Assembly: GCA_963966185.1 (NCBI GenBank)
Contig: CAWZYM010000231.1
Location: 186,001 to 250,000, forward strand
DNA length: 64,000 nt
From: Rhabditoides inermis
Taxonomy: Eukaryota > Nematoda > Chromadorea > Rhabditida > Rhabditidae
Reading direction: 5' to 3'
Part shown: one piece after another, positions 11,301-22,300 of the stretch
Layout: each line of letters opens with the position of its first letter
Position numbering within the stretch: the first letter of the stretch is position 1
Notes under the pieces: model-generated
The model's input: the letters and a program-made list of their open reading frames with translations, nothing else
Database searches by the model: none
What the model was told of the DNA's origin: nothing
Translations under genes and position numbers: made by a program

Positions 11301-14300
11301 GGTGGAGGCAGAAGTATTATGGTATTATAAAGAAAGAGGCGGGAAAGACGAAAGGGAGAGGGAGAGAGAGTGAGGGAACATGCATCACTCGCATACATTA
11401 TAAACGAGCTCACTCGAATATTGTATGAATTGCATGCATACATCGGCCTTCCCCCCGGGGGTTCCGTTCCCTGTGTGTACGGTAAATATAGACACACCCC
11501 TCATATAGTATTCATCATTTTGTTGATTCACACACGCATACATTGGGAATGGCAAGAGAGAGAAGAAGGAGGGGGGAGGAATGAGGTCTTCTCTGGAGCA
11601 CGTATTACAGTCTCGGGTCGGTGTGGGAACGTTCGCAGTGAATTGTATGGTTTGTGGTAGAGTCGTGTGAACCACTCATTACAACCTTCTGTACACTATC
11701 ATTAGTATACACAAGAGTTACCTCTAATAACAGGCGTGAAAATACATAGAAGAAATAGATTTGTGAGTTTTTGATGTCTGTGAAAATAGTTGCAAACTGC
11801 CGAGCCGACGGACGAAAACGCTTGATATTTACGCAGTGAAAGATATTTGTATGAATCATTCATCAGGAAATGTGAGCAAATCGCATCTAAATGATATCTA
11901 AACGACATATGTACATGTTTATCGTTCATGATGATGACTTATGATTCAATTTCGATACTTGTAAGACGTTTATAGTAGGCGTGTTTTGAATTCGTTTCTT
12001 TTCAAGGGATGCAGGAGTGGATAGTTATAATAGAGGCCTGCGGATGAATGGAAGAAAAATGAACGCATAGAATAGTCTATTTCCGATTTTTTGTTGTCGC
12101 TGTGTATGAGCATGAATGTAGCGGTAGCGAAAGTACACTGACTGACAGAAAACCCTGATTAGTAGTCATGAAAATGACATGCTCGCATGCTAGTATGGTA
12201 ACATGAAAGAGTCGAGTGTGTGAGAAAATTCGCATGAATTACCAGTCAAACAACAACATTAGTAAAATATCGCATAAGGCGTAAACATGACGGGAACGGA
12301 AAGAATTTCTTTCGCACTCACACAGACGTAATGTTTCCGTGTATTTTTCCCACTGTTTTGTGCGGACCCCTGCGATATGTCCTTTACAAATCCATTACCG
12401 GATGACTATAGTAGTTGTTTGTTGTAATAAATCGTAATAAAATGATGATTATCACACACTCACCGATTGTACTTGCACTCCGTCCGTGTAATCTAAAAAA
12501 GAAGAAGAAATGAATATCTATCGATGCATGCATATTTCTTTTTTTCCATTTTCCAGTCAACTATGCGCATTATTAATTATTATTCGACTAGTTGGTTGGT
12601 GGGATGAATTCAGCTGCATACTAATTCGCCCCGACCTCATTTCGTTTTCATTTCATGTTCCGATGTCAATTGAGAGCCCGCACTAGCATGAAATATTCAT
12701 GCAATACTCTCTACGTTTCCGTCAAAACAAAAGAGAGCATCGGAGAAATATAAGAGGAAGGGGACAAAAAAGACGAATGTCGCCTCTGACATTTCTAAAA
12801 GTTTTTCACACGCATGTAGTCATACGTCATAAGTGATTCATCTCTTATCGATCATCACCATTTTGATATCAACAATATTAGCATTCCGAAAATTCAATTT
12901 AACGAGATAAACGCTTATTACGCTTACGCAATCTCTGCAGACAAAAACGTTAGTAATATACATGTACGCTCAACACCGCTCTATACTCGCTATGTAAAAA
13001 AAACTATGAAAACTCTTCTTATAGTGTGGCTTTTCTAAATAATTGTGACTCACGATCCTCATATCGATCGTCGTCGTCGTAAGAATCTGAAAACATGCGT
13101 TCCTATATATCCCCGGATGTGTTTGTTCTCAATCACTCACCGCTGGATCTGGCTAATCGCAGTTTGGGCTGAGCGGAGGGCACCTGAAACGACGACGTTG
13201 CATGTGTTGTTGTTGTTGTGTGTTGTTGTGTGGAGTGGACTGACGTCGGTGTGCAGTGATACGATTTCCTCGTCGCCTTTCAGATTCTCCCGGTAACGTC
13301 GCACGAACGCGTTCTTTCGCATCCGCACTAGACGCTCGCACTGAAAGAAATGGGAGAACTCGAGAAAGTTCTTGTAGATCACAGCAGCTCCACTTTTGAA
13401 ATTCGTTTTGTTGTATCTTGTTATGCGTGTTATCATGTATTTTACATATACATTGTTGTACTTCACGTGTTCTTAATTATCACTGTTTTAGAATTAGTGC
13501 CACCTAGATGTTCATAGATTATTCTAAATGTCACTGCGTCATCCCTTCTTAGGGTACCGCAAATGTCGAGTGTGCCCGCATAACAGCCGACCCCTGTGAC
13601 CCTGCGTACAAAGGTAGCCGGTAGGAATATCAGCCGACCATTTCCGTTTTCTCAGTCAGTCAGCAGGTTTGCCCAACGAACAATCAGTGTTATCAGTGGG
13701 CTAGTGATCTAGCATCTGCGAGCGTGATCTTCTCATTGCCTCCCCTCTGTCAGTGACAAGGCATTTGTGTTCTGATCGCCTCGCTCGATAAGTCCCTTTA
13801 TCTGTGAGAGATGTGCAATTCTGGCATTTATAACACTGCCACATATCGCTTATCTCTTGTCAGCAATATCGTGCCTAACCGCAGACATGTGCAAATATGG
13901 TGAAATGGAATGTCGCAAGAACGTACTAGCAGGAGCTCATTGGTCACTGCCACGCGCATGAATGATACTCAGTCAGACCATCGACTATCTCATCACATAA
14001 GGACATGGTGCGTTCAGGCATTGTGTGTTGGCAACTCTCGAAACCCCTGAATACCAGGATACCACTGATAGCGCTGCGGTCATCATCCCAAACCACAGAC
14101 AAACAATGAGAAAAACCACAAAAGTGCACGGAAAATTCTCGATTGAAGATAAGAGTCTCGCGGTTTGCTTTGTAAACAAAATAGTCACATTTCGATGCGA
14201 GATGATAATGTGATTATACTCAGATAAATATTATCATCATGAGCGACGTAACGGGATCCATAACTAAAGTTATAGTTGTAATTTGTGAAGGTTAGACAAT

Positions 14301-14635
14301 TGAAACTCACATTTCTACACTGACAGTCCAAATAGGGACAAAGAGGTCCGTGGCCACGCAAAATAGTCATCTTACCATGCCCCTCGCAGCTGAAACATGA
14401 TAATAATCATACGCTGTTAGGATATAACGTGTCAATATGAATAGTGAGTGTGAGAGAAGTAAAAGTAGTGAGTAGTGAACTGGGAGTAGTGAGAGTAGTG
14501 AGCGTACCGTCTGCAGTAGAGCACGCGTCCCTTGGTGGTTGCGAATCTGCGGCTACCTCCTGGCATATCCACATCCTCTTCCTCTTCCCTGTCTGACAGC
14601 GGACTCTGTCCCAGACACGAACGAACCATAGCCAT
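6194..14635 (-). CDS. DM-domain (Doublesex/Mab-3) transcription factor, Q-rich
   Basis: Twelve minus-strand exons join without a phase error: 14635-14508, 14389-14311, 13340-13263, 13183-13141, 13086-13054, 12492-12464, 10768-10704, 9675-9540, 8099-7931, 7272-6980, 6659-6558 and 6391-6194, giving 450 residues. The DM zinc module occupies about residues 40-88. C41, C44, H47, H56, C60, C65, C67 and C70 match the intertwined CCHC/HCCC ligands, followed by a basic recognition tail (RMRKNAFVRRYRENLK). DM factors bind DNA in the minor groove and control sexual differentiation and neuronal fate. After an acidic linker (a run of Asp/Tyr), the rest is Gln/Ala-rich, with polyglutamine in exons 9 and 10 and a Ser/Thr/Pro-rich C-terminus, as in activation domains. 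Only one DM domain is present and I see no DMA domain. An acceptor-like TTGCAG sits one base before the ATG, suggesting trans-splicing or an upstream non-coding exon. Which paralogue this is cannot be told. Confidence 0.88.
8312..8356. repeat. (CT)n microsatellite
   Basis: About 45 bases of near-perfect CT dinucleotides upstream of exon 9, inside an intron of the DM-domain gene. A TG run lies at 8166-8181. Confidence 0.9.
8862..9530. mobile_element. 669 bp fold-back element, TTTTTCGCG-rich, 3 bp GTA duplication
   Basis: The left end GGCCCCGGGCAGACTTTTTC and the right end (read inward on the other strand) GGCCTCCGGCAGACTTTTTC form terminal inverted repeats. The element is flanked by GTA at 8859-8861 and 9531-9533. 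Its interior is packed with TTTTCGCG/CGCGAAAA words in both orientations. It has no coding sequence, so it is a non-autonomous MITE-like element. It lies in the intron between exons 8 and 9 of the DM-domain gene and ends nine bases from the exon 8 donor. Confidence 0.75.
10769..12463. other. Long intron of the DM-domain gene
   Basis: Intron of about 1.7 kb between the sixth and seventh exons. It contains short GA-rich tracts and AT-rich sequence. I see no nested gene on either strand. Confidence 0.55.
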
Positions 14636-16130
14636 CCTGCAACCGGCACCGTCACAAAAGCAATACGTGGCGGGAACCACTCTAATGAAGCAGTGGTGTT
14701 GGCAAATCACACTTGACACTGATAAAGGAGACTGCTGTCAAATAATGCAGATAAGTGATGGTTACGGTACCTTTGCAAGTATCAGAAATTGAGCCACTCA
14801 AAGAACGTGTATAACTAAAGTTGGAAGAAAATAGTGGTTAAAATGTGAGGTAAACTATGAAACATAAGTTGTAGCAAGCAGACGAATACGTTTTCGTGCT
14901 TTGAGAAATCTGCGATAAGTTGACGATTCTCTTATCAGTCTGTATGTGTTTTGTACCCTCGCAGCTGGCACAAACAACTCCATTCCAACACTATTCTTTT
15001 GCGCGGACACTTTTTTTAATACTTTTATTGCTTCATTTGTCCGTAGTCTGTTGATACGAATCGTGACTTTTAGCGATGGTTTTGTTGTCACGAGGAAGTG
15101 TTGATAATGGAGTCTGGAGAATGGAGTATGGAGATCACGTGTCCATTTGAAACGCATATTTATTTATTCGAAACATTTGAAAATGTAGAGTGTAGTGTGT
15201 GATATTGCTGACTTCAGGCGTTGTTATTATCTCATCGATCGTTGGTCACTCGCTTGTTTACGCTCTTTTACTGATAATACCTCTGCGCTACAGTACCTCC
15301 TTACTTGTTAATGATCGAGTGTGTACAGTACTCTGTTGCATTTAACAATAACATTTAACATAACAAAGAGAAATTGAAATATTGAAAACTAATAATTTTC
15401 ACAAATAGACAGTTCTAAAATCTGATCAAAATCATATAATCCACACCACACATTTAGAACTGTTTATTTATTATAACGTTTCAGAATGATCTCAATGAGT
15501 TATTGCGTCGATCAGAAATACTTACAAAACAGTCATCTCAACGAATATGTTATTATGGTTTTTTACCTTTAATAGGAAGACAAACGTGGGTGTAAATTTG
15601 AATAGTTCTGTTCAGTTATTCAAAATCAAATGTTTAAGGGACAATTTTTACTTAAAAATGATATTATACTGATGGAAAGTTTATGGAAACATCAAATAAC
15701 ATCTACTAAACCTGAAAACTAGAACTTTTTTCATGATTTTAAACTATTTTTTGCCCCAAAATAGTTGATTTTTAATGCTTTATGGGTAAAATGTGAGGTT
15801 ACATCACAGCTGAGTGTCTAAAACGTCTTGAATGACGGGAATTTCGAAATAAATTTTTGATATGAAATTCAGTTTCTAGCATAAACTGAAGTCGTAGAAG
15901 CCGATAAACATATCCCTATGTGATACGCATATCGAGTTCAATAGTTATAGCCAGAATTTGTAAAGCGCGCCAATTCAAAATTCATTTTTTTTCCGATTGC
16001 GGATCAATAAAATTGTCACTTTAACTGACAATTTGAAACATATTATGAGGTAGAAAAAATGATATTGAAATGAATGAATCCTAGCTTCAGTTTGCAAAAT
16101 GAATATTCAAAAATTAGAGTACACTACTCG

Positions 16131-16420
16131 CCACATGGAATAGCAAAAGTGTGGGCCCGGGTGCCCCCGGTGTGGGCCCGAGTGGGCCCGCGCCCCGTAT
16201 TCGATCATATCGAAATATTTTCTCATGAAATTTTGTATGCATAATGAGAAAAGCATTCCGCATCGATCTGCGTTTACAGAATTTTGAAATTTTGGTTTTG
16301 ATTTTTTCGGGCCCACACCGTGTGGGACCGGCGGTTCCACTGAGTGTCCCCGGTGTGGGACCGTGTGGGCCCGACAGGCTCACTCTGTGCCCCCGGTGTG
16401 GGACCGTGTAGGCCCAAACA
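16131..16420. repeat. GTGTGGGACC/GTGTGGGCCC short interspersed repeat
   Basis: Variants of CCCCGGTGTGGG followed by ACCG or CCCG recur at about 16140-16200 and 16309-16417, separated by a unique AT-rich block. The copies are short and G/C-rich in an otherwise AT-rich stretch. They are not in a run of fixed period, so this is a cluster of a dispersed motif. Confidence 0.5.
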
Positions 16421-17703
16421 CGATATCTTCCTATTTCGCCATTTTCATTAAAAACAAACATTACTAACGGAATCCCCATAGTGTATTTAGGCTGGAGACA
16501 CGTTTTGAGTAAAAAGGGGAAACATGTTTCACTTATCACTACATCATGAGTTGACGTCACTTTGCCGTTTCGACAGGTCACACTTTTCCGCTTTTCATAA
16601 TAAAAACTACTCTAGAGTTTATTGTTTTGTTTGTAAGCTACGTGTGCGAACTGATTTTCTTATTTGAGTTGCATATATGATTGATAAATGATTGGTTCCC
16701 CGATAAAACAAACCCCCTTTAGTGCATCCAGTCCCCCTATTGTCATCCAATCGCATATGGCTGCTTTGCCTTCAGTGGTTACAGACTGCTGCGCGACTGG
16801 TGGTGTCACTGAGTCAACTTCTGAAAATACACTCGAAATGTCAGAATGCACTTTTGATAAAAACACAGAAAACACAGATATTAAAATCGATTTTTTTCTA
16901 AAACGATATTGCTGTCGAGATTTCATATTTTTTTTTTCTTTTCAGGCCTTGAAGACAGGAAGATGATTGGTATGAAACTTCGGAATGCAGATTATTGGTA
17001 TGCAAAAACGTTTTTTAAACTTTGCCTTTTTTCAAACATTGAAAATAGAAAATGTTGTTCTCTTTCAGGAACTGTAAAATTCATTGTTTTCTCTCAGGAA
17101 CTGTAGTTTTCATTCATACTCATTCAGTGACTAAGCATGCTATTAATTTTTCTCTTTCTTTTTGGTGCTCTTTGTTTCACCATTTGTCATGAAACTGACA
17201 TTTGCAACCATAATCTGAATCACGCCCACTCGTCCGTCTGAATATTCCGATAAAACTATTATGCAATCGAATGACGCGATTTAAGCTGACAAATATGAGT
17301 GAGCTATCGCTGCACCGGTGATATGACTTCGCGAGAGCTCAACACGATAAGCTCGACAGGCTCAGCGGACGAATGGAGAAGTGGAGATGCGGAGAGTCGC
17401 ATGCTTATCTGGGAACATCATAACACACAGAACGCGCGCACTCTCTTCACTGCCAACGCGACAACGCCATTCTAGCAAGTGCTAAGACACCCCCTCCTCC
17501 ACACTATACAACCACCCAATCCCGATAGGCAGTGAATCGGAGAGAAGCTGACAATCAAGTTTCGTTTTTCTGGCCAATTTAAGAGCAGAGAATGGAGAGA
17601 GAGAACACATTTGACTTCATTTCGATGCCTTATGCAATCCGGTCCGGTTCCCTACCACTAATCACACGAACACATTTGCGAGAGATGAATGCATGAGAAG
17701 GGA

Positions 17704-17709
17704 TTTATT
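17704..17709 (-). other. Poly(A) signal of collagen copy 1
   Basis: AATAAA on the minus strand, about 30 bases past the collagen stop codon. Confidence 0.7.
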
Positions 17710-17737
17710 TCTGATGTACAGATAAAGAGCGGATTGC

Positions 17738-18503
17738 TTAGCGGCGAGTTCCGTCCTCGAAGAAGACTCCTCCGTCGATGGCGCAGTACTTGGGGCAGAT
17801 TCCGGGCTCTCCGGCTCCTCCGGCGGGTCCGGCCTCTCCGGGGGCTCCGGGGTTTCCGTCGGCTCCAGGGGCTCCGTCCTGTCCGTTGGGTCCCTTGGGT
17901 CCGGGGGCTCCAGGGGCTCCGTCCTTTCCGGGCGCTCCGGGCTGTCCGGGGGGTCCCTGAGGTCCGGCCTCTCCAGCGGGTCCGGGCTCTCCAGGCACAA
18001 GAGGCTCGGAGACGGCGTCCTGTCCGGGGGCTCCGGGGGCTCCAGGGGCTCCAGGGTTTCCGGGGGGTCCGGGGGGTCCCTTGGGTCCGGCCTCTCCAGG
18101 GGCGGCATCGTTTCCGGGGGCTCCGGGCTGTCCGGGGGCTCCAGCGTCTCCAGCGGGTCCGGGAGGTCCGGGAGGTCCGGCGGGTCCAGCGGGGCAAGGC
18201 TTGCAGGGAGGAGGAGTGACGGGCTCGCAAGGGGACTGGGGCGGCTTTCCGGGGTTTCCGGGCATTCCAGGGGCTCCGGGCTTTCCGGGCCTTCCGGGCT
18301 TTCCGGGGGTTCCGGCGGGTCCGGGGGGTCCGGGCAGGCAGCATCCGTCGCAAGATCCTCCGGCGGAGGCGGATCCTCCGCTCACAGCAGAGTCGTCTCC
18401 GTATCCAGCCTGACGGGCGGTGCGGTTTCCGGGGGTGGGCAGTCCCTTCAGGTGGTTCACCTCGGTCCAGATGTCCTTGGCAGATCCCTGCAAACAACAC
18501 AAT

Positions 18504-18545
<42 letters not shown>

Positions 18546-18711
18546 GTACCTTGCAGAAGGTGATCTCGTTTCCGAGGGACTTCTTCACATGGTTGACGTA
18601 GTTGTAGACCATGGGAAGGGTGACGCACACCGAGAGGACGGCGACCACCGAGAAGGTGACGGCCGAGTAGGCCACGAAGCGGTACGCCTTCACCCTCGAC
18701 TCAGTATCCAT
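17738..18711 (-). CDS. Nematode cuticle collagen, copy 1
   Basis: Two minus-strand exons, 18711-18550 and 18487-17738, encode 303 residues. The N-terminus carries the nematode collagen domain: a short cytoplasmic segment, a signal-anchor near residues 15-36 ([21 protein letters not shown]), then a coiled stretch. Downstream are cysteine clusters (CDGCC before the first Gly-X-Y block, CKPC between blocks and CPKYC after the last). Two to three Gly-X-Y blocks follow with short interruptions, as in proteins that trimerise in hypodermal cells, are cut near a basic site and are crosslinked into the cuticle. The 62-nt intron is mostly (GA)n. A second gene at 34216-35181 encodes the same protein. 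The gene lies head-to-head with the stalk-protein gene starting at 19368. Confidence 0.95.
18504..18540. repeat. (GA)n microsatellite in collagen intron
   Basis: Perfect GA run filling most of the single intron of collagen copy 1. In copy 2 the same intron position has an interrupted, shorter GA/GGGGA tract. Confidence 0.95.
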
Positions 18712-18746
18712 GTCGAGAGACTGATGCTTCTGCCACCGTCCGCCAG

Positions 18747-18754
18747 CTTTTATA
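18747..18754 (-). promoter_or_regulatory. TATA box of collagen copy 1
   Basis: TATAAAAG on the minus strand, about 36 bases upstream of the ATG, in a G/C-rich context typical of nematode collagen promoters. Confidence 0.65.
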
Positions 18755-19367
18755 GCCCGCCACCCTAGGCGGTTCCAGCCGGTTTCCAGTTTCAAAATCG
18801 CGGCACCCCATGTGTAATGTTTTCTTCAGGTGCGCGTGTTGCATCAAGGTCAATCCGATCCGATTCAATGATGAGAGATAAGCATCTCACAGCAGATCAC
18901 AAATGAAAGCGAAAGCTGAAAAGGGAAAGGGAAAAGGGAAACTGCACTTCGCGTCTCACAATGTCAACAATACTGCAGAGTGCAGTTTATAATCAAAACA
19001 AAACGATAAACTCAGACAAATATAGATAAGCTTTTCAGTCACTTATTCCGATCGGGAAATGATACTAACCTACAGATCTATTCACATACATAAACAAATT
19101 TATGCACTAACACCACAATCAAACATATCGTACGCCAAACGGAAGTGGTTCTTTTCAATCATATCATTTTCTTTGTTCAATCATATTCTTCTGAGAAAAG
19201 AGAGCTTTTTCAATCAGACAATTTGATATTATTTTCTCGCAATCGTAAATTTCAGCATTTTCCAATATCTCGGAAGGACGCTGGTTCCCACGCTCCACGC
19301 AGTCGTCTGGGCAGACGACACCGCCTGATTGTGCCTACCGTCTCTCTCCCCAGCTGTGTGTGCATCG

Positions 19368-22300
19368 ATGTGTCTGTGTGCGGCAGGGTTGCTGCCCTCG
19401 CTGCTCCCATTCGGGCTGCCTCTACTCTCCCGCTTCTTCCCACGAGACGAGTGCTGCGACTGCCAGGACGACTGTTGCGAAGACGACTGCTGTGACGATG
19501 ATGGTGACTGCCAAGACGAATGTTGTGGAGGTGAGGTTCGGCTAGAAGTCGGTTACTGGTCTTTCAATATCTATGAGCTTGCGTGGTTGCAGATGAGATG
19601 GAGGTGTGCGACGATGAGTGTTGTGAGGAGGAGTGTGAGGAAGGCGGCAGCTGCTCTCTCCTCTGGCTCGCTCTCCTCATTGTCATTGGAGGAGTGGCAG
19701 TCGCCGATGTGACCAAGGTATCAGGCTACAACTACAAGACACAAACGGTTTCTTTATCGCGACAAGTCTCACGCTGTGAAGTAGAACATAGGAAGAGTTG
19801 TGCGGCAATAGCGCGCAACAAAACAAGAGAAGCACACGGTTACTTTTTCTGAAAAGGTCGCTCTGATGAGGCTATACGCACATGTTTTTGTTCGTCGCTT
19901 GAGTTGTATGCTTAAGTATGAAATATAAGTATCTTGTTACATACCCCCATGCTTTCAGCTCCCGTGCGCACCGACTCCACCCGTGAGTGTTTTTTTGTTT
20001 ATTATGATGAGTGATGAATGTTAAAAGTACAGTGGTGACTTATTTTCGAATAGGAGTATTATTACGAATCATTGGTAATTGTCTATCGCTTAATGTTAAA
20101 ATACTGCACAATTTGGGGTCGAAGATATACGCGCAAATGAACGACTCTCTTCTCTCTTCACTTGCTTCATGACTCACACGGGCAGCCCACGCACTTGTGG
20201 TGGCAGATTTTGATGTAATTAAGTATTAAGCAACCATACACAACTTTTTACGCTGAATCCGAAAATGACCATAACTTTTCCAAAATAGCATTTTGAAGGG
20301 GATTTGGCCCCGCACCGAATAGACTACCCTTGAAAACGACCTGTCAAACAACAGCAGCGCGGCGGAATGGTTAGTGAGTTAGGAAATCGGAAATGACGGT
20401 CGGTGGTTCTATCCTCGCTGCTGCCAGTGTTTTTTTTGCAGTTTTTATACTCGCCACAAGACACTCCAACTCGATTTTTTTTCGATCGCTGATTGGTCCA
20501 CGTGATAATGACAACACGTCGGCCTTCTTGCCCTCACCTTCGCCCCTGTTGATATCGATGTTTCTCCCCCCAACGTCAGTGCATGTGCGCCGTGTAGTGG
20601 CACGGAGCTCGCGGGTTCGATTCCCGTTCACGCCAAAAGTTTTGCTGTTGCGTAAATGAGAAGTTGTGGCAGGTTGTGGCAGATCGAAGTCGCCACTGTG
20701 CATTTTAATCCGTAAATCAACGTGGATAGAGATACATTATGTATATTATGTAATTTAGAGTTTTTTAAATGTAACATTTTTAATTTGTGTAGAGTTGTGT
20801 CGTTTTACAAATCACACTACGTTCATAGTGTGTTGGTGTGTTCACAAGTTATAAACGCACATTAAACGGGTAATGTGATCAAGTTGCGTGTGTGCTGCGG
20901 GCACGTATACATCTATGTACAAACCGCCTATTTGGAAAAGGACATATATTGTCTTTTAAAACTTCTTTTACAACTGGTAGGTTGCACTGATTTTTCAACC
21001 AAAGTTATTTCAATGAACAGACGTCTTCCAAATTCTTAATAACACTCAAACCACGTATTACTTTAAAATACGTATTACTTTAAAATTTTGAACGATTACA
21101 AATATCGTCAAATTTCGAAAATGTTTACTGACTTGTCGGTTTGTCCAAATGTAAACACCTCTATGAACCTGCGACAACTAATAAAAACATATGAACTGTA
21201 TCTCTGTATCCACGTGTTTCGTAGCATACATGTCATTCATATAAAAGTGGAACTTTTTTAATTATCAAATGTATCTATTTACTCGAATTGGATTCAGGAC
21301 TGTATGGCAGGGACGAAATGGACTACTGAATATATGGCTACTAATGCTGACATAAGCACATCTGGTGTGATATACACTACAATGGATTTGCCTAAGAGTC
21401 CCATCACCGGTTTTACCGACGCTCCGAACACCGCGGACCCGTCCAGCATGCCGCACTCCGACTCGACAGACAGTCCGAACACCGCGGACCCGTCCAGCAT
21501 GCCGCACTCCGACTCGACAGACAGTCCGAACACCGCAGACCCGTCCAGCATTCCGCACTCCGACTCGACTGACAGTCTGAACACCGCGGACCCGTCCAGC
21601 ATTCCGCACTCCGACTCGACTGACAGTCCGAACACCGCGGACCCGTCCAGCATGCCGCACTCCGACTCGACTGACAGTCCGAACACCGCGGACCCGTCCA
21701 GCATTCCGCACTCCGACTCGATTGACAGTCCGAACACAGCGGACCCGTCCAGCATGCCGCACTCCGACTCGATTGACAGTCCGAACACCGCGGACCCGTC
21801 CAGCATGCTGCACTCCGACTCGACTGACAGTCCGAACACCGCGGACCCGTCCAGCATTCCGCACTCCGACTCGACTGACAGTCCGAACACCGCGGACCCG
21901 TCCAGCATTCCGCACTCCGACTCGACTGACAGTCCGAACACCGCGGACCCGTCCAGCATTCCGCATTCCGACTCGACTGACAGTCCGAACACCGCGGACC
22001 CGTCCAGCATGCCGCACTCCGACTCGACAGACAGTGTGAACACCGCGGACCCGTCCAGCATTCCGCACTCCGACTCGACAGACAGTCCGAACACCGCGGA
22101 CCCGTCCAGCATGCCGCACTCCGACTCGACTGACAGTCCGAACACCGCGGACCCGTCCAGCATGCCGTACTCCGAGTCGACTGACAGTCCGAACACCGCG
22201 GACCCGTCCAGCATTCCGCACTCCGACTCGATTGACAGTCCGAACACAGCGGACCCGTCCAGCATGCCGCACTCCGACTCGACAGACAGTGTGAACACCG

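Larger units (their letters stand above)
14636..17737. other. 3 kb with no recognised gene
   Basis: Intergenic between the DM-domain gene and the first collagen, upstream of one and downstream of the other. 15300-16100 is very AT-rich. 16131-16420 carries a G/C-rich interspersed repeat (listed separately). A plus-strand open stretch at 16688-16966 lacks convincing splice context and is not called as a gene. Confidence 0.5.

Noticed and set aside
16688..16966. 92-codon Ser/Thr-rich plus-strand frame
   Set aside because: No splice-linked partner exons and no recognisable motif; left as intergenic.
17658..18500. Arg-rich 280-codon frame and similar frames over both collagens
   Set aside because: Out-of-frame shadows of the Gly-X-Y codons, present in the same form at both collagen copies.
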